A stretch of DNA of 64,000 nucleotides, from the NCBI GenBank assembly GCA_937936675.1, contig CALDDL010000281.1, positions 10,423-74,422 of the forward strand. Direction: 5' to 3'. The notes below the pieces were generated by a model. That model did no database searches, was not told where the DNA came from, and saw only the letters and a list, made by a program, of their open reading frames with translations. Every line of letters begins with the position of its first letter. Within the stretch, counting starts at the first letter, position 1. A program made the position numbers and the translations under genes. This DNA comes from an uncultured bacterium. GTDB taxonomy: Bacteria; Bacteroidota; Ignavibacteria; Ignavibacteriales; Melioribacteraceae. Positions 1 through 11,761 of this stretch are shown in pieces.

Positions 1-1
1 A

Positions 2-403
2 CCCACCGAAAAGGTTTTTGAAGTAAAAGATGGCAAGAAAAAGACCAAGAAGAAAAATTTCTTCCCCGGTTATATTCTTATTAATGCAGAACTTGATTCT
101 AAAGTAAAAGATTTTATCTCCAACACACAATCCGTAATGGGATTCTTAAGTACAGCTCCTCTCCCTCCTGATGAAGTAAAAAGAATTGTTGGCAGAATTT
201 CACAAGATGAAGATACCGAAAGAAGTGATACTATTTTTAGAAGCGGAGATTTCGTTAAGATTATAGATGGTCCTTTCAATAATTTCTCGGGGATCATTCA
301 AGAAGTAAATGAAGAGAAAATGAAAATTAAAGTAATGGTTTCGATTTTTGGAAGGAAGACTCCTGTTGAAATCGATTTCGTTCAAGCAGAATTAGAAAAA
401 TAA
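2..403 (+). CDS. nusG: Transcription termination/antitermination protein NusG (5' truncated)
   Basis: Only the last 133 residues are present; the start lies before the window. The reading frame is open from base 2. The fragment contains the end of the NGN domain (FFPGYILI, which contacts RNA polymerase) and a complete C-terminal KOW domain beginning around SGDFVKIIDGPF, which binds Rho or ribosomal protein S10. NusG is an RNA polymerase elongation factor. It sits 18 bp before rplK, the usual nusG-rplKAJL order. Identification is firm; only the N-terminal third is unseen. Confidence 0.95.
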   Translation, partial: PTEKVFEVKDGKKKTKKKNFFPGYILINAELDSKVKDFISNTQSVMGFLSTAPLPPDEVKRIVGRISQDEDTERSDTIFRSGDFVKIIDGPFNNFSGIIQEVNEEKMKIKVMVSIFGRKTPVEIDFVQAELEK

Positions 404-421
404 ACTACAATAGGTCGTAAC

Positions 422-847
422 ATGGCAAAGAAAATTGACAGTTATATTAAATTACAAATACCCGCAGGTGCTGCAAATCCATCACCTCCGGTAGGTCCGG
501 CTCTCGGTCAAAAAGGTGTTAATATTATGGAGTTCTGTAAGCAATTCAATGCAAGAACTTCCGAAAAGCAAGGTTTGATTATTCCGGTGGTTATTACAGT
601 TTTTTCCGATAAATCATTCACCTTTATTACCAAGACCCCTCCTGCAGCAGTTTTATTAAAAAAAGCTGCTAATGCTCCTAAAGGTTCTGCCGAGCCAAAT
701 AAAGTAAAAGTTGCAAAAGTAACCAAAGCACAGGTTCAGGAAATTGCCACACTTAAGATGCCTGATCTTAATGCTCATGACGTTGAACATGCAATGAGTA
801 TGGTGGCAGGTACAGCTCGTTCTATGGGAATTACAGTAGAAGACTAA
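422..847 (+). CDS. rplK: 50S ribosomal protein L11
   Basis: 141 residues, the normal length for L11. The N-terminal domain carries the proline-rich start ([18 protein letters not shown]) that contacts release factors and EF-G at the GTPase-associated centre. The C-terminal half binds 23S rRNA. It lies between nusG and rplA in the conserved order and is presumably co-transcribed with both. Confidence 0.97.
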   Translation: MAKKIDSYIKLQIPAGAANPSPPVGPALGQKGVNIMEFCKQFNARTSEKQGLIIPVVITVFSDKSFTFITKTPPAAVLLKKAANAPKGSAEPNKVKVAKVTKAQVQEIATLKMPDLNAHDVEHAMSMVAGTARSMGITVED

Positions 848-878
848 TTTTTTATTAAGAAAATTTTTTGGTTTGAAA

Positions 879-1574
879 ATGAAAGATACAAAAAGAACAA
901 AGGCATTGAAGAAGCAAATTGATCTTCAAAAAGAATATACAGTAGCCGATGCTATTAAAGCTTTGAAAGAGGCTTCTAAAGTAAAATTTACTGAATCACT
1001 TGATTGCGCTATTAAGTTAGGCGTTGATCCTAAACATGCTGATCAGATGATCAGAGGTACTGTAAGTCTTCCTCATGGAACAGGTAAAAAAGTTACTGTA
1101 TTAGTACTTGCAAAAGGTGCTTTAGCAGAAGCTGCTTTAGAAGCAGGTGCAGAATATGCCGGTTATGAAGAATACCTAGAAAAAATTAAAGGCGGCTGGA
1201 CAGATATCGATGTTATTATTGCTGCTCCTGATACTATGGCTGAAGTTGGTAAGTTAGGTAAAGTATTAGGTCCTAAAGGCTTGATGCCAAATCCAAAGAG
1301 CGGTACTGTTACTATGGATGTAGCTAAAGCTGTTAAAGAAGTTAAAGCCGGTAAGATCGAGTTCCGTGTTGAAAAAGCAGGTATTGTTCATACATCATTA
1401 GGAAAACTTGATTTCCCTGTTGAGCAGTTAGTTGATAACGCTAATGCATTCTTGAATACAATTGTAAAAATGAAACCTTCTTCTGCTAAAGGTACTTATG
1501 TAAAGAGTTTATATTTATCCTCGACCATGGGTCCGGGGCTAAGAATTTTGAAAGATGAAGTAGCAGTAGTTTAA
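879..1574 (+). CDS. rplA: 50S ribosomal protein L1
   Basis: 231 residues from the ATG at 879; an in-frame TTG at 873 would add two residues, but neither start has a clear Shine-Dalgarno sequence, so ATG is preferred. L1 forms the mobile L1 stalk of the 50S subunit. In many bacteria it also binds its own operon mRNA as a translational repressor. The signature around [14 protein letters not shown] is intact. It sits 26-32 bp after rplK and 76 bp before rplJ. Confidence 0.97.
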   Translation: MKDTKRTKALKKQIDLQKEYTVADAIKALKEASKVKFTESLDCAIKLGVDPKHADQMIRGTVSLPHGTGKKVTVLVLAKGALAEAALEAGAEYAGYEEYLEKIKGGWTDIDVIIAAPDTMAEVGKLGKVLGPKGLMPNPKSGTVTMDVAKAVKEVKAGKIEFRVEKAGIVHTSLGKLDFPVEQLVDNANAFLNTIVKMKPSSAKGTYVKSLYLSSTMGPGLRILKDEVAVV

Positions 1575-1650
1575 TTAATAAAGTTTACGCACTCAGTAAT
1601 AGATTCGCTTCAAGCCCATTGTGCCGAATTAGAATAGTTATGGGAGTAGT
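1575..1650 (+). promoter_or_regulatory. Candidate L10 leader in the rplA-rplJ gap
   Basis: This 76-bp gap is the usual place of the L10 leader, where the L10(L12)4 complex represses rplJL translation. A short pairing (ATTCG near 1603 with CGAAT near 1625) is visible, and a GGGAG ribosome binding site at 1642-1646 precedes the rplJ ATG. I could not match the leader consensus by eye; the call rests mainly on position. Confidence 0.3.
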
Positions 1651-2172
1651 ATGGAAAAAAGTAAAAAAGTAGAACAATACGAACTGATTAAAGAATTATT
1701 TAGTAGTTCCACAGGTATATTCCTTACGAATTACAGCGGTATTAATGTCGCAGACATTAATAAATTGCGTGTTAATTTCAGAAAGGAAGGAGTAACTTAT
1801 AAAGTATTAAAAAATACTTTAGTAAAAAAAGTACTTGCTGATATCGGTGGCTATTCAGATATGAATGATCAGTTAGTAGGCATGATCGGTATTGCCTTTG
1901 TTGGTGATAATGTAACAGCACCAGCAAAAATCATTAAAAAATATTTTGATGAAACCGGTAAATTAGCTTTTAAAGGTTGCTATATTGAATCAGCATTCTA
2001 CGGACCGGATCAGTTAAATGTCATCGCTTCTATGCCATCTAAACCGGAAATCGTTTCGAGCATTATTAGCAGTATTTCTGCACCGGCTTCAGGTATTGTA
2101 GGTGCAATAAATGCTGTAATGCGTGATGTGGTAAGTGTAATCGATCAAATTAGCAAAAAAGAAGCTGCATAA
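1651..2172 (+). CDS. rplJ: 50S ribosomal protein L10
   Basis: 173 residues. L10 is the base of the ribosomal stalk: its N-terminal domain binds 23S rRNA and L11, and its C-terminal helix carries L7/L12 dimers. The N-terminal pattern with FLTNYSGI and the KNTLVKKVL segment is typical. The start at 1651 has GGGAG four bases upstream. It is followed by rplL after 34 bp, the normal stalk pair. Confidence 0.97.
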   Translation: MEKSKKVEQYELIKELFSSSTGIFLTNYSGINVADINKLRVNFRKEGVTYKVLKNTLVKKVLADIGGYSDMNDQLVGMIGIAFVGDNVTAPAKIIKKYFDETGKLAFKGCYIESAFYGPDQLNVIASMPSKPEIVSSIISSISAPASGIVGAINAVMRDVVSVIDQISKKEAA

Positions 2173-2206
2173 TAAAGAATTAGAATTAATAAAGGAGTAA
2201 AAAAAG

Positions 2207-2584
2207 ATGTCAGAGAAAATTGTTGAACTTGTTGAGAAAATAAAGGCTCTTACGTTAGTCGAAGCTGCTGAATTAAAAACAGCGTTAGAAGAAGAATTTG
2301 GCGTTACTGCTGCTGCACCAATGATGATGGCTGCTGCCGGTCCTGCCGCTGCTGCTGCTCCGGTTGAAGAACAGACAGAATTTGATGTTATTCTTCAAGC
2401 TGCTGGTGAAAAGAAAATCAACGTTATTAAAGTAGTTAGAGCTCATACAGGTCTTGGCTTAAAAGAAGCTAAAGATTTAGTTGATGGTGCTCCAAAAACT
2501 GTAAAAGAAGCTGTTTCGAAAGATGAAGCAGAGAAGATTAAAAAAGAATTAGAAGAATCAGGCGCTACTGTCCAAGTTAAATAA
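2207..2584 (+). CDS. rplL: 50S ribosomal protein L7/L12
   Basis: 125 residues with the standard three parts: an N-terminal dimerization helix, an Ala/Met/Pro-rich hinge at about residues 34-52, and the C-terminal factor-binding domain ([22 protein letters not shown]). It recruits elongation factors to the ribosome. A GGAG-containing ribosome binding site precedes the ATG. It is the last gene before a hairpin and rpoB. Confidence 0.97.
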   Translation: MSEKIVELVEKIKALTLVEAAELKTALEEEFGVTAAAPMMMAAAGPAAAAAPVEEQTEFDVILQAAGEKKINVIKVVRAHTGLGLKEAKDLVDGAPKTVKEAVSKDEAEKIKKELEESGATVQVK

Positions 2585-2621
2585 TTTATCAGTACACTTC
2601 TATATATCTTTAAAAATTACT

Positions 2622-2655
2622 AAGTGGTAAGAGGGTGAACTCCGTCTTACCACTT
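2622..2655 (+). terminator. Perfect 11-bp hairpin between rplL and rpoB (candidate attenuator)
   Basis: AAGTGGTAAGA at 2622-2632 is exactly complementary to TCTTACCACTT at 2645-2655, with a 12-base loop, followed by a moderately T-rich stretch (TCTTTCGTTT). It lies in the 124-bp gap between rplL and rpoB, where a partial terminator is known in several bacteria to reduce transcription of rpoBC relative to the ribosomal genes. Attenuation here is inferred from structure and place. Confidence 0.6.
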
Positions 2656-2708
2656 TCTTTCGTTTATCCAGCGGAAGATGTTAACCCGTTTTTTTTAGGA
2701 GGTTAGGG

Positions 2709-5700
2709 TTGGAAAAATCAAAAATCAATAAAGTAACCAATAGAATAACATTCTCTACTATTAACTCGACAGTTAAAGTACCCGATCTATTGAATATTCA
2801 GTTGGAGTCATTTGAAGAATTTATTCAATTAAGAACTCCACCCTCAAAAAGGCTTGATGCCGGATTACAAAATGTATTCACAATGAATTTCCCGATTCTC
2901 GATAATAAGGAATTCTTCCGTTTAGATTTCCTTGAATATCATATTGAGAAACCGAGATTTTCGATAGCTGAATGTGAGGAACGCGGTCTTACTTATGCGG
3001 CTCCATTAAAAGCTAAATTACGTCTTTCTACCAAAGACGATGAAACCGGTGAATTTGTTAATTCAGTGGAACAAGAAGTTTATTTAGGCAATCTTCCGTT
3101 TATGACAGGAAGAGGAACATTTATTATAAATGGTGCCGAAAGAGTAATTGTAAGTCAATTACACCGTTCGCCGGGAGTTGCCTTCGCACAAACAGTGCAT
3201 CCTAATGGCACACCGATATACACCGCTCGTATTATTCCTTTTAGAGGATCATGGGTAGAATTTGCTACCGATATTAATAATATACTATATGTATATGTAG
3301 ATCGTAAAAAGAAATTCCCATCAACTACATTATTACGTGCTCTTGGATATGAAAGTGATGAATCTATACTTCGCCTTTTTGATTTAATTGATGAAGTAAA
3401 CGTAAAGAAATTAGACATCGAGACGCATGCAGGCAGAATTTCTGCCGAGGACGTAATTGATCTAGATACAGGAGAAATTTATGTATCTAAAGATGGCGAA
3501 CTTACCGAAGAAGTTATTGAAAATATCAAAGCTTCTTCTCTGGCTAAAATAAAATTAATAAATGAATCAACTACTTATGAACAAGATCTTATTATCAATA
3601 CCTTGCGTAAGGATACATCCACTTCTAAAGAAGAAGCCTTGTTTGTAATATATAGACAGTTAAGAACCAGCGAAGCTCCTGATCTCGAAACAGCTTATGG
3701 ATTAATTGAAAAATTATTCTTTAACGAGAAAAGATATGATCTCGGCGAAGTTGGTCGTTTCAGGATGAATGATAAGTTAGGCTTGAATATTCCTGAATCT
3801 GTAAAAGTACTCACGATCGAAGATATCATTGCGATAATGAATAACATTATCAAATTGAAAAATGGTAATCTCAACGTAGATGATATTGATCATCTTGGTA
3901 ATAGAAGAGTAAGAACCGTAGGCGAGCAGCTTCAACAGCAATATAATGTTGGTCTAGCTAGAATGTCTCGTACTATTAAAGAGCGTATGAATATGCGTGA
4001 TAATGAAAACATGCAGCCACAGGATTTAGTTAACGCACGAACAATTACGAGTGTAATTAATGGATTCTTTGGTACTAATCAATTATCACAGTTTATGGAT
4101 CAAACAAATCCACTTTCAGAATTAACGCATAAAAGAAGAATCTCTGCATTAGGACCAGGTGGTCTTACAAGAGAAAGAGCCGGTTTTGAAGTTCGTGACG
4201 TTCACCATTCTCATTATGGAAGATTATGTCCTATCGAAACTCCCGAAGGTCCAAATATCGGGTTAATTTCTTCACTAACAATTTATGCTAAAGTAAATCA
4301 ATATGGATTCTTAGAAACACCATATAGAAAAGTAAAAGAAGGTAAAGTATCCAGTTCGGTAGATTATTTAAGTGCCGATCAGGAAGATGAATTTACAATT
4401 GCTCAGGCAAATGCACCAATTACCGATCAAGGCAATTTCGTTTTAGATAGAGTTAAATGCCGACATACAGGTGAATTCCCGATTGTACCACCTGCAGAAG
4501 TACATTATATGGACGTAGCACCGGCACAGATAGTAAGTGCTGCGGCAGCATTAATTCCATTCCTTGAGCATGATGATGCTAATAGAGCTCTCATGGGTTC
4601 AAACATGCAACGTCAAGCAGTACCACTCTTAGTACCTGAAGCTCCTATTGTTGGAACTGGAATGGAAGTAAAGATTGCTCGTGATTCTAGATCAGTAGTA
4701 ATTGCTGCTGAAAATGGTGTAATTGAATTTTCAGATGCAAAAAGAATTATTGTGAAATATGATTCCGACCCAGATAGTGATGAAGCTTTAGTAGGATTTG
4801 ATGATGAAAGAAGAGAAGAATTTATATTAACAAAATTCAGCGGTACTAACCAAGAGACATGCTTTAACCAGAAACCTATCGTTAAAACAGGTCAAAGAGT
4901 TAAAAAAGGAGAAGTATTAGCTGATGGACCTGCAATTGATCAAGGCGAATTAGCACTTGGAAGAAATGTTATGGTTGCATTCATGCCTTGGAGAGGATAT
5001 AACTTTGAAGATGCTATTGTAATCAGTGAAAGAATTGCAGCTAATGACGTATTTACTTCAATTCACATTGAAGAATTTGAATTACAAGTAAGAGAAACAA
5101 AACGAGGCGAAGAAGAATTAACTCGTGATATCCCGAACGTAAGCGAAGAAGCTACAAAAGATTTAGATGAATATGGTATTGTAAGAGAAGGTGCTGAAGT
5201 AAAAGAAGGGGATATATTAATCGGTAAAATTACTCCTAAAGGAGAAACTGATCCGACACCGGAGGAAAAACTTCTTAAAGCGATATTCGGAGATAAGGCA
5301 GGAGATGTGAAAGATGCATCGTTAAAAGCACCTCCAGGATTAAAAGGAACAGTTATTAAAACTCGTTTATTCAGTCGCAAACGTAAAGATGTTGATTCTA
5401 AGAAAGTAGAGAAAAAACAACTAGATGCGCTTGAAGACAGCTATAATAATAAGAAGAATGATCATTATTCAAAACTTGTAACTAAGGTTACAAGAATTTG
5501 TAACGGGAAAACAACAACCGGAATACGTGATTTAGATGGTTCGGTCGTTTTTAGAAGCGGTACTACTTTAAAGGATAATACTTTCTCATCAATCGAAGAT
5601 GTTACTAAATTAGATTACACTCAAGATTGGTTTGATAAAAAACAGTATAGTGATTTAATAAAAACCTTATATTCTAATTATTTCACAATCTTATCAGCAA

Positions 5701-6488
5701 TAGAAGAAGAATTTAAGAGAGAGAAATTAAAAGTACAAAGCGGCGATGAATTACCTCCGGGAATTGTCCAATTAGCAAAAGTTTATGTAGCTAAAAAACG
5801 TAAACTTTCGGTCGGCGATAAAATGGCTGGCAGACACGGTAATAAAGGTGTTGTTGCTAAGATAGTTCCGGTTGAAGATATGCCTTATCATGAAGATGGT
5901 ACTCCTGTAGATATTATATTAAATCCGCTTGGTGTGCCTTCGAGAATGAATCTTGGTCAGCTTTATGAAACCGCTCTCGGTTGGGTTGGCAAAAAATTAG
6001 GTGTAAAATTTGAAACACCAATTTTTGATGGAGCCAAAGTAAGTGATGTAAATGAATGGATTGAAAAAGCCCAATTATACGAAGGCAGCAAGACTTGGTT
6101 AGTTGATGGTCGTTCTGGTGAAAGATTCCATCAAAAAGTAACTTGTGGTTATATCTATATGCTTAAGCTGGGGCACATGGTTGATGATAAGATTCATGCT
6201 AGGTCAATAGGACCATACTCCTTAATTACTCAACAGCCACTTGGCGGTAAAGCACAATTTGGCGGTCAGAGATTCGGAGAAATGGAAGTTTGGGCTCTTG
6301 AAGGTTATGGTGCAGCTCACGTTTTACAAGAAATATTGACTGTAAAAAGTGATGATGTATCGGGTAGAGCAAAAACATACGAAGCAATTGTTAAAGGTGA
6401 AAACCTTTCGGAACCAAACGTTCCGGAAGCCTTTAATGTGTTAATTAAAGAACTTCAAGGTCTCGGTCTTGAAATCAAAATTAACTAG
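2709..6488 (+). CDS. rpoB: DNA-directed RNA polymerase subunit beta
   Basis: 1259 residues. It forms with beta' the catalytic cleft of RNA polymerase. The start is TTG at 2709, fixed by AGGAGG at 2697-2702 six bases upstream. The rifampicin-binding region (around 4085-4160) reads [18 protein letters not shown] and then ISALG, the wild-type residues at the usual resistance positions. The conserved C-terminal part ([32 protein letters not shown]) is intact. It is followed 27 bp later by rpoC. Confidence 0.98.
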   Translation: MEKSKINKVTNRITFSTINSTVKVPDLLNIQLESFEEFIQLRTPPSKRLDAGLQNVFTMNFPILDNKEFFRLDFLEYHIEKPRFSIAECEERGLTYAAPLKAKLRLSTKDDETGEFVNSVEQEVYLGNLPFMTGRGTFIINGAERVIVSQLHRSPGVAFAQTVHPNGTPIYTARIIPFRGSWVEFATDINNILYVYVDRKKKFPSTTLLRALGYESDESILRLFDLIDEVNVKKLDIETHAGRISAEDVIDLDTGEIYVSKDGELTEEVIENIKASSLAKIKLINESTTYEQDLIINTLRKDTSTSKEEALFVIYRQLRTSEAPDLETAYGLIEKLFFNEKRYDLGEVGRFRMNDKLGLNIPESVKVLTIEDIIAIMNNIIKLKNGNLNVDDIDHLGNRRVRTVGEQLQQQYNVGLARMSRTIKERMNMRDNENMQPQDLVNARTITSVINGFFGTNQLSQFMDQTNPLSELTHKRRISALGPGGLTRERAGFEVRDVHHSHYGRLCPIETPEGPNIGLISSLTIYAKVNQYGFLETPYRKVKEGKVSSSVDYLSADQEDEFTIAQANAPITDQGNFVLDRVKCRHTGEFPIVPPAEVHYMDVAPAQIVSAAAALIPFLEHDDANRALMGSNMQRQAVPLLVPEAPIVGTGMEVKIARDSRSVVIAAENGVIEFSDAKRIIVKYDSDPDSDEALVGFDDERREEFILTKFSGTNQETCFNQKPIVKTGQRVKKGEVLADGPAIDQGELALGRNVMVAFMPWRGYNFEDAIVISERIAANDVFTSIHIEEFELQVRETKRGEEELTRDIPNVSEEATKDLDEYGIVREGAEVKEGDILIGKITPKGETDPTPEEKLLKAIFGDKAGDVKDASLKAPPGLKGTVIKTRLFSRKRKDVDSKKVEKKQLDALEDSYNNKKNDHYSKLVTKVTRICNGKTTTGIRDLDGSVVFRSGTTLKDNTFSSIEDVTKLDYTQDWFDKKQYSDLIKTLYSNYFTILSAIEEEFKREKLKVQSGDELPPGIVQLAKVYVAKKRKLSVGDKMAGRHGNKGVVAKIVPVEDMPYHEDGTPVDIILNPLGVPSRMNLGQLYETALGWVGKKLGVKFETPIFDGAKVSDVNEWIEKAQLYEGSKTWLVDGRSGERFHQKVTCGYIYMLKLGHMVDDKIHARSIGPYSLITQQPLGGKAQFGGQRFGEMEVWALEGYGAAHVLQEILTVKSDDVSGRAKTYEAIVKGENLSEPNVPEAFNVLIKELQGLGLEIKIN

Positions 6489-6515
6489 TTAAAAGTTAGT
6501 CTTAAGGAGACTCTT

Positions 6516-9500
6516 ATGAGATTAAAAGTTCAAGAAAATAGAATAAAACAGATTGAAAAAATAACTATTGGTTTAGCCAGTCCCGATGATATTCTTTCGA
6601 GATCACACGGTGAAGTAACTAAACCGGAAACAATTAATTATCGCTCATTCCGACCGGAGAAAGATGGTTTATTTTGTGAAAAAATATTCGGACCCGTGAA
6701 AGATTGGGAATGCGCCTGCGGTAAATATAAAGGTATTAGATATAAAGGAATAGTTTGCGATAGATGCGGTGTCGAAGTAACTCTTAAAAGTGTACGCCGT
6801 GAAAGAATGGGGCATCTTGCTCTTGCAGTTCCCGTTGTTCATATCTGGTTTTTTAAGGCTTTGCCTTCTAAAATCGGTAATATTATTGGTATGACCACAA
6901 AAGAATTAGAAAAAATAATTTATTATGAATCTTATGTTGTAATTAATCAGGGTACGACCGGTCTAAAATATAAGGATTTAATTTCCGAAGACCAGTACTA
7001 CGAGATTGTATCTTCCTTACCTCATGAGAATGATTCTTTAGAAAATACTGATCCAAATAAATTTGTTGCTAAAATTGGCGGCGAAGCTATTAAAGAATTA
7101 TTAAAAAGAACTGATATCGATGGTGAATTTTCACGATTAAAAGATTTATTAAAAGAAGAAACATCACAACAGAAACGCGCAGATCATCTTAAGAGATTAA
7201 GAGTTCTAGAAGCATTCAAGGAATATGAAGGCAAAGTGCCAAATAAACCTGAATGGATGGTGCTTAGTGCTGTTCCGGTTATTCCACCTGAACTAAGACC
7301 TTTAGTGCCTCTCGAAGGCGGTCGATTTGCCACTTCTGATTTAAATGATCTTTATAGACGTGTAATTATTCGTAATAATAGATTAAAAAGATTAATGGAT
7401 ATTAAAGCTCCGGAAGTAATCTTAAGAAATGAAAAAAGAATGCTTCAGGAAGCAGTTGATGCTTTATTTGATAATTCAAGAAGAGCAAGCGCAGTAAGAA
7501 GTGATGGTAATAGGCCACTTAAATCATTAAGCGATATGCTTAAAGGTAAACAAGGTAGATTCCGTCAAAACTTACTCGGTAAACGAGTTGATTATTCAGG
7601 TCGTTCTGTAATTGTCGTAGGTCCTGAATTAAAACTTCATCAATGCGGTTTGCCTAAAGATATGGGCGTTGAATTATTCAAGCCATTTATCATTAGAAAA
7701 TTAATTGAAAGAGGACATTACAAAACTGTAAAAAGTGCTCGTAAAGCAGTTGATAGAAAAGACCCGATTATTTGGGAAATTTTAGAGAAATTAATTGATG
7801 GTCATCCTGTAATGCTAAATCGTGCGCCAACATTGCATAGATTAGGAATTCAGGCATTCCAACCGATATTGATCGATGGTAAAGCAATTCAGCTTCATCC
7901 TATGGTTTGTACGGCATTCAATGCGGATTTCGATGGCGATCAAATGGCTGTTCACGTGCCTTTATCTTATGAAGCGCAATTAGAAGCTTCTGTATTAATG
8001 CTCAGCAGTCATAATATTTTATCTCCTCAAAATGGATTACCGATTGTAGTCCCTACTCAAGATATAGTTCTTGGATGTTATTACTTGACTAAAGTAAAAC
8101 CAAAAGATGGTCTTGGAGAAGGCAAAATATTCGGCTCCATGGAAGAAGCTATCATTGCTTATGATTTTAAAGTAATTGAATTACATGCTAAAATAAAGGT
8201 AATGATTGACGGTAAATTAGTTGATACGACTGTCGGTAGAGTAATATTCAATAAGATAGTCCCAAATGAGATGGGATATATCAATGAATTACTAATAAAG
8301 AAACTCTTTAGCGGTTTAATTTACAAGATGTTTATTAAACTAGGCAACGTTGTAACAGCTAAATTTTTAGATGACGTAAAAGAATTAGGATATAGATATG
8401 CTACTGCTGCGGGTATTTCGATCAGCTTTAGTGATATGATTATCCCTGATGAAAAAGTAGAATTGATAAAAACATCAAATGAAAAAGTAAATGCCATATT
8501 AAATGAACACGAACAAGGATTAATTACTGATGCCGAGCGTTATAATAAGATTATTGACGTTTGGACGCATACAACCACAAGTGTTTCTGCACATTTGATG
8601 AATAGAATTAAAGCAGATAAAATGGGATTCAATTCATTATTTATGATGGTTGATTCTGGTGCTAGAGGTAATACCGAGCAGGTAAGACAGTTAGCAGGGA
8701 TGAGAGGCCTGATGCAGAAACCGCAGAAGAGCTTAACTGGTCAATCAGGTGAAATTATTGAAAACCCAATTATTGCTAATTTCAAAGAAGGGCTTTCTGT
8801 ATTAGAGTATTTCATCTCTACTCACGGTGCTCGTAAAGGTCTTGCCGATACAGCATTAAAAACCGCTGATGCAGGCTACCTTACAAGAAGACTATGCGAT
8901 GTTGCGCAAGATATTATTATCACCGAATTAGATTGCGGAACTATTAGAGGCGTTTATATTACCGCTCTAAAAGAAAGTGAAATGGAAAGAGAACCACTTG
9001 CCGAAAGAATTACTGGCCGTGTTGCTCAAGAAGATATTTATGATCCTAAGACCGATGAATTATTAATTGAAGCTGGTAATATCATTGAAGAAGATATTGC
9101 TGCTAAGATAGATGAACTAAATATTGATCAAGTATATATTAGAACAGTATTAACTTGCGAATCAAAACGCGGCGTTTGTTCTAAATGTTATGGAAGAAAC
9201 CTAACTACCGGTCTATTAGTAGAGAATGGTGAATCAGTAGGTATAATTGCTGCACAATCAATAGGTGAACCGGGTACACAGCTTACATTACGTACTTTCC
9301 ACTTAGGCGGTACTTCATCACGTATTGCAAGTCAATCCGTTGTGGAATCTTCAATTGATGGTATTGTGAAATATGATAGAATTTCATTTGTAGAAAAAAC
9401 TGATTTCTTCGGTAAAGCAAAAGTAGTTATTGGCAGAAGAGGATCGATTGGTATTTTCGATACTGATAATCGTCAAATTAAGAAATTTGAAATTCCTTAC

Positions 9501-10772
9501 GGTGCTGAATTAATGATCGATGATGACAAAGAGATTAAGAAAGGACAAGCTCTTTATAATCACGATCCTTATAATACTGTTATTGTTACTGATATAGCAG
9601 GAACAGTAAAGTATGAAGGTTTAATTGATACGGTTACTTTGCAGCAGATTGCAGATGAACAAACAGGACACGTTCAGAAAGTAGTTATAGAATCTAAAAA
9701 CAAAGACCTAACACCAAGTATTAAAATTACTGATAAGAATGGCAATGAAAAAACATACAATATTCCTACTCGTGCTAACTTATCGGTAGAAGAAGGTCAA
9801 GAAGTTCAAGCCGGTACTATCTTAGCTAAGATTTCTAAACAATCTTCTAAATCGAGAGATATTACTGGTGGTCTGCCTAGAGTAACTGAGTTATTCGAGG
9901 CAAGAAGTCCACATGATCCTGCTGTTGTTTCTGAAATCGAAGGTGTAATTAAATTCGGTGTTAAGAAGAAAGGTTCAAAAGAAATTATTGTAGAATCTTT
10001 TGATGGAACAATTCAAAAAGTATATAGTGTAGCTTATGGAAAGCATGTCCTCGTTCAAGAAGGAGATGAAATTCCGGCAGGCGAAAAAATAACTGATGGA
10101 CCTATCGATCCCCGTGATATATTAAAGATCAAAGGTACAAATGCAGTTCAAGAGTATTTGGTTAATGAGATTCAGGAAGTTTATCGTCTTCAAGGTGTTA
10201 AAATTAACGATAAACATATTGAAGTAATCGTTAAGCAGATGCTTCAAAAACTAAAAGTTATATCTTCAGGTGATACTAAATTTATCGAAGAGGATTTAGT
10301 CGATAGAAATAAATTAGTAGAAGAAAACGAAAAGATGAAAAATTTAGTTTATGTAATTGATCCGGGCGGTTCAAAGATTAAGCCCGATACATTAATAACG
10401 AAAACTAAACATCGTGAAATTGTAGCGGATCTAGCTAGAAAAAATAAAAAAGAAATTATAGTTAGAGATGCAGAACCTGCTACATTCGATAACATATTAT
10501 TAGGAATAACACAAGCAGCACTTTCAACAGAGAGCTTTATTTCGGCAGCATCATTCCAAGAAACTACTAAGGTATTAACTAATGCGGCAACCGAAGCAAG
10601 AGTTGATTATCTAATTGGTTTAAAAGAAAATGTTGTCATGGGTCATTTAATTCCTGCAGGTACCGGTCTTAAAAAGTATAAGAATATCATCTTAACTGAA
10701 GAAGAATTAGCGGCGCAGGAAGAAAAAGCTAAAGCAGAAGAAGTAATTGCCGAAGAAAAGGAAACGGTTTAG
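6516..10772 (+). CDS. rpoC: DNA-directed RNA polymerase subunit beta'
   Basis: 1418 residues. The active-site magnesium loop [13 protein letters not shown] is intact. The N-terminal zinc site is visible (CACGKYKG then CDRCGVEV), as is the second zinc site ([15 protein letters not shown]). The trigger-loop region (TLRTFHLGG) is normal. The C-terminal tail ends in a Lys/Glu/Ala-rich stretch. ATG at 6516 follows an AAGGAG ribosome binding site. It ends the rplKAJL-rpoBC segment. Confidence 0.98.
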   Translation: MRLKVQENRIKQIEKITIGLASPDDILSRSHGEVTKPETINYRSFRPEKDGLFCEKIFGPVKDWECACGKYKGIRYKGIVCDRCGVEVTLKSVRRERMGHLALAVPVVHIWFFKALPSKIGNIIGMTTKELEKIIYYESYVVINQGTTGLKYKDLISEDQYYEIVSSLPHENDSLENTDPNKFVAKIGGEAIKELLKRTDIDGEFSRLKDLLKEETSQQKRADHLKRLRVLEAFKEYEGKVPNKPEWMVLSAVPVIPPELRPLVPLEGGRFATSDLNDLYRRVIIRNNRLKRLMDIKAPEVILRNEKRMLQEAVDALFDNSRRASAVRSDGNRPLKSLSDMLKGKQGRFRQNLLGKRVDYSGRSVIVVGPELKLHQCGLPKDMGVELFKPFIIRKLIERGHYKTVKSARKAVDRKDPIIWEILEKLIDGHPVMLNRAPTLHRLGIQAFQPILIDGKAIQLHPMVCTAFNADFDGDQMAVHVPLSYEAQLEASVLMLSSHNILSPQNGLPIVVPTQDIVLGCYYLTKVKPKDGLGEGKIFGSMEEAIIAYDFKVIELHAKIKVMIDGKLVDTTVGRVIFNKIVPNEMGYINELLIKKLFSGLIYKMFIKLGNVVTAKFLDDVKELGYRYATAAGISISFSDMIIPDEKVELIKTSNEKVNAILNEHEQGLITDAERYNKIIDVWTHTTTSVSAHLMNRIKADKMGFNSLFMMVDSGARGNTEQVRQLAGMRGLMQKPQKSLTGQSGEIIENPIIANFKEGLSVLEYFISTHGARKGLADTALKTADAGYLTRRLCDVAQDIIITELDCGTIRGVYITALKESEMEREPLAERITGRVAQEDIYDPKTDELLIEAGNIIEEDIAAKIDELNIDQVYIRTVLTCESKRGVCSKCYGRNLTTGLLVENGESVGIIAAQSIGEPGTQLTLRTFHLGGTSSRIASQSVVESSIDGIVKYDRISFVEKTDFFGKAKVVIGRRGSIGIFDTDNRQIKKFEIPYGAELMIDDDKEIKKGQALYNHDPYNTVIVTDIAGTVKYEGLIDTVTLQQIADEQTGHVQKVVIESKNKDLTPSIKITDKNGNEKTYNIPTRANLSVEEGQEVQAGTILAKISKQSSKSRDITGGLPRVTELFEARSPHDPAVVSEIEGVIKFGVKKKGSKEIIVESFDGTIQKVYSVAYGKHVLVQEGDEIPAGEKITDGPIDPRDILKIKGTNAVQEYLVNEIQEVYRLQGVKINDKHIEVIVKQMLQKLKVISSGDTKFIEEDLVDRNKLVEENEKMKNLVYVIDPGGSKIKPDTLITKTKHREIVADLARKNKKEIIVRDAEPATFDNILLGITQAALSTESFISAASFQETTKVLTNAATEARVDYLIGLKENVVMGHLIPAGTGLKKYKNIILTEEELAAQEEKAKAEEVIAEEKETV

Positions 10773-10804
10773 GCACTTAACTTCATTTTTTCTATGGACT
10801 TAGC

Positions 10805-10833
10805 TTGACAAATTAAATAAATATATCTAAATT
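10805..10833 (+). promoter_or_regulatory. Candidate promoter for the rpsL (str) segment
   Basis: In the 111-bp gap between rpoC and rpsL, TTGACA at 10805-10810 is followed after 17 bp by TAAATT at 10828-10833, a four-of-six match to TATAAT. There is no terminator after rpoC, so this would be an internal promoter adding to read-through. The assignment is by consensus only. Confidence 0.35.
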
Positions 10834-10883
10834 GAAAGTCTGAATTTTTACTAAAAAGTCAAAATATTTTTGGAGGTTTTTAA

Positions 10884-11267
10884 GTGCCAACAATAAATCA
10901 GTTGGTTAGAAAAGGTCGTTTAGTTATTACGTCAAAGAATAAGGCACCGGCATTAGATGCTTGTCCTCAGAAGCGTGGCGTATGTACTAGAGTTTACACA
11001 ACAACACCAAAGAAACCAAACTCAGCATTGAGAAAAGTTGCAAGAGTAAGATTAACTAATCACATTGAAGTAAGTGCATACATTCCGGGCGAGGGACATA
11101 ATCTTCAGGAGCATTCTATTGTTCTTATTAGAGGCGGAAGAATTAAGGATCTACCGGGTGTTAGATATCATATCATTCGAGGCACTTTAGATACAAGCGG
11201 TGTCGAAGATAGAAAGAAAGCAAGATCTAAATACGGAACTAAAAAACCTAAAGCAAGTAAGAAATAA
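10884..11267 (+). CDS. rpsL: 30S ribosomal protein S12
   Basis: 127 residues from a GTG at 10884, supported by GGAGG at 10872-10876. S12 lies at the decoding centre and helps select cognate tRNA. The loop [12 protein letters not shown] has lysine at the position whose mutation gives streptomycin resistance, so the protein looks wild type. Two bases separate it from rpsG. Confidence 0.98.
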   Translation: MPTINQLVRKGRLVITSKNKAPALDACPQKRGVCTRVYTTTPKKPNSALRKVARVRLTNHIEVSAYIPGEGHNLQEHSIVLIRGGRIKDLPGVRYHIIRGTLDTSGVEDRKKARSKYGTKKPKASKK

Positions 11268-11269
11268 TT

Positions 11270-11737
11270 ATGAGAAAGAAAAGAGCAGAGAAAAGATTTA
11301 TTAAACCTGATCCTAAGTTCAACGATTTGCTTGTAGCTAAATTTGTTAACTATTTAATGTGGGATGGAAAAAAGTCAACCATAAGAAAAGTACTTTATGA
11401 TAGTTTTGATATTATAGAAGCTAAGACTAAGAAGCCCGCAATGGATATTTTCAAAAAAGCAATTCATAATGTCTCTCCATTGGTTGAGGTAAGAAGCCGT
11501 CGTGTTGGTGGTGCAACTTATCAAGTTCCTATGGAAGTAAGACACGAAAGAAGAATAGCATTAGCGATGAGATGGATTAAGACATATTCACGCGATAGAA
11601 AAGATAAATCAATGGCCGCAAAAGTAGCTGCAGAATTAATGGATGCTGCTAATGGTGTTGGTAATTCAGTTAAGAAAAAAGACGATACACATAGAATGGC
11701 TGAAGCGAATAAAGCTTTTGCTCACTTCAGATGGTAA
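11270..11737 (+). CDS. rpsG: 30S ribosomal protein S7
   Basis: 155 residues, the standard length. S7 nucleates assembly of the 30S head and contacts tRNA in the E site. The typical features are present: MRKKRAEKR at the start, the SRRVGGATYQVP beta hairpin and the C-terminal KAFAHFRW. It is tightly coupled to rpsL and precedes fusA, the classical str order. Confidence 0.98.
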   Translation: MRKKRAEKRFIKPDPKFNDLLVAKFVNYLMWDGKKSTIRKVLYDSFDIIEAKTKKPAMDIFKKAIHNVSPLVEVRSRRVGGATYQVPMEVRHERRIALAMRWIKTYSRDRKDKSMAAKVAAELMDAANGVGNSVKKKDDTHRMAEANKAFAHFRW

Positions 11738-11761
11738 TTGAGGAAGGATATTAAGTAGTTA

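Noticed and set aside
10773..10883. Terminator after rpoC
   Set aside because: No stem with a T-run could be found, only a promoter-like sequence.
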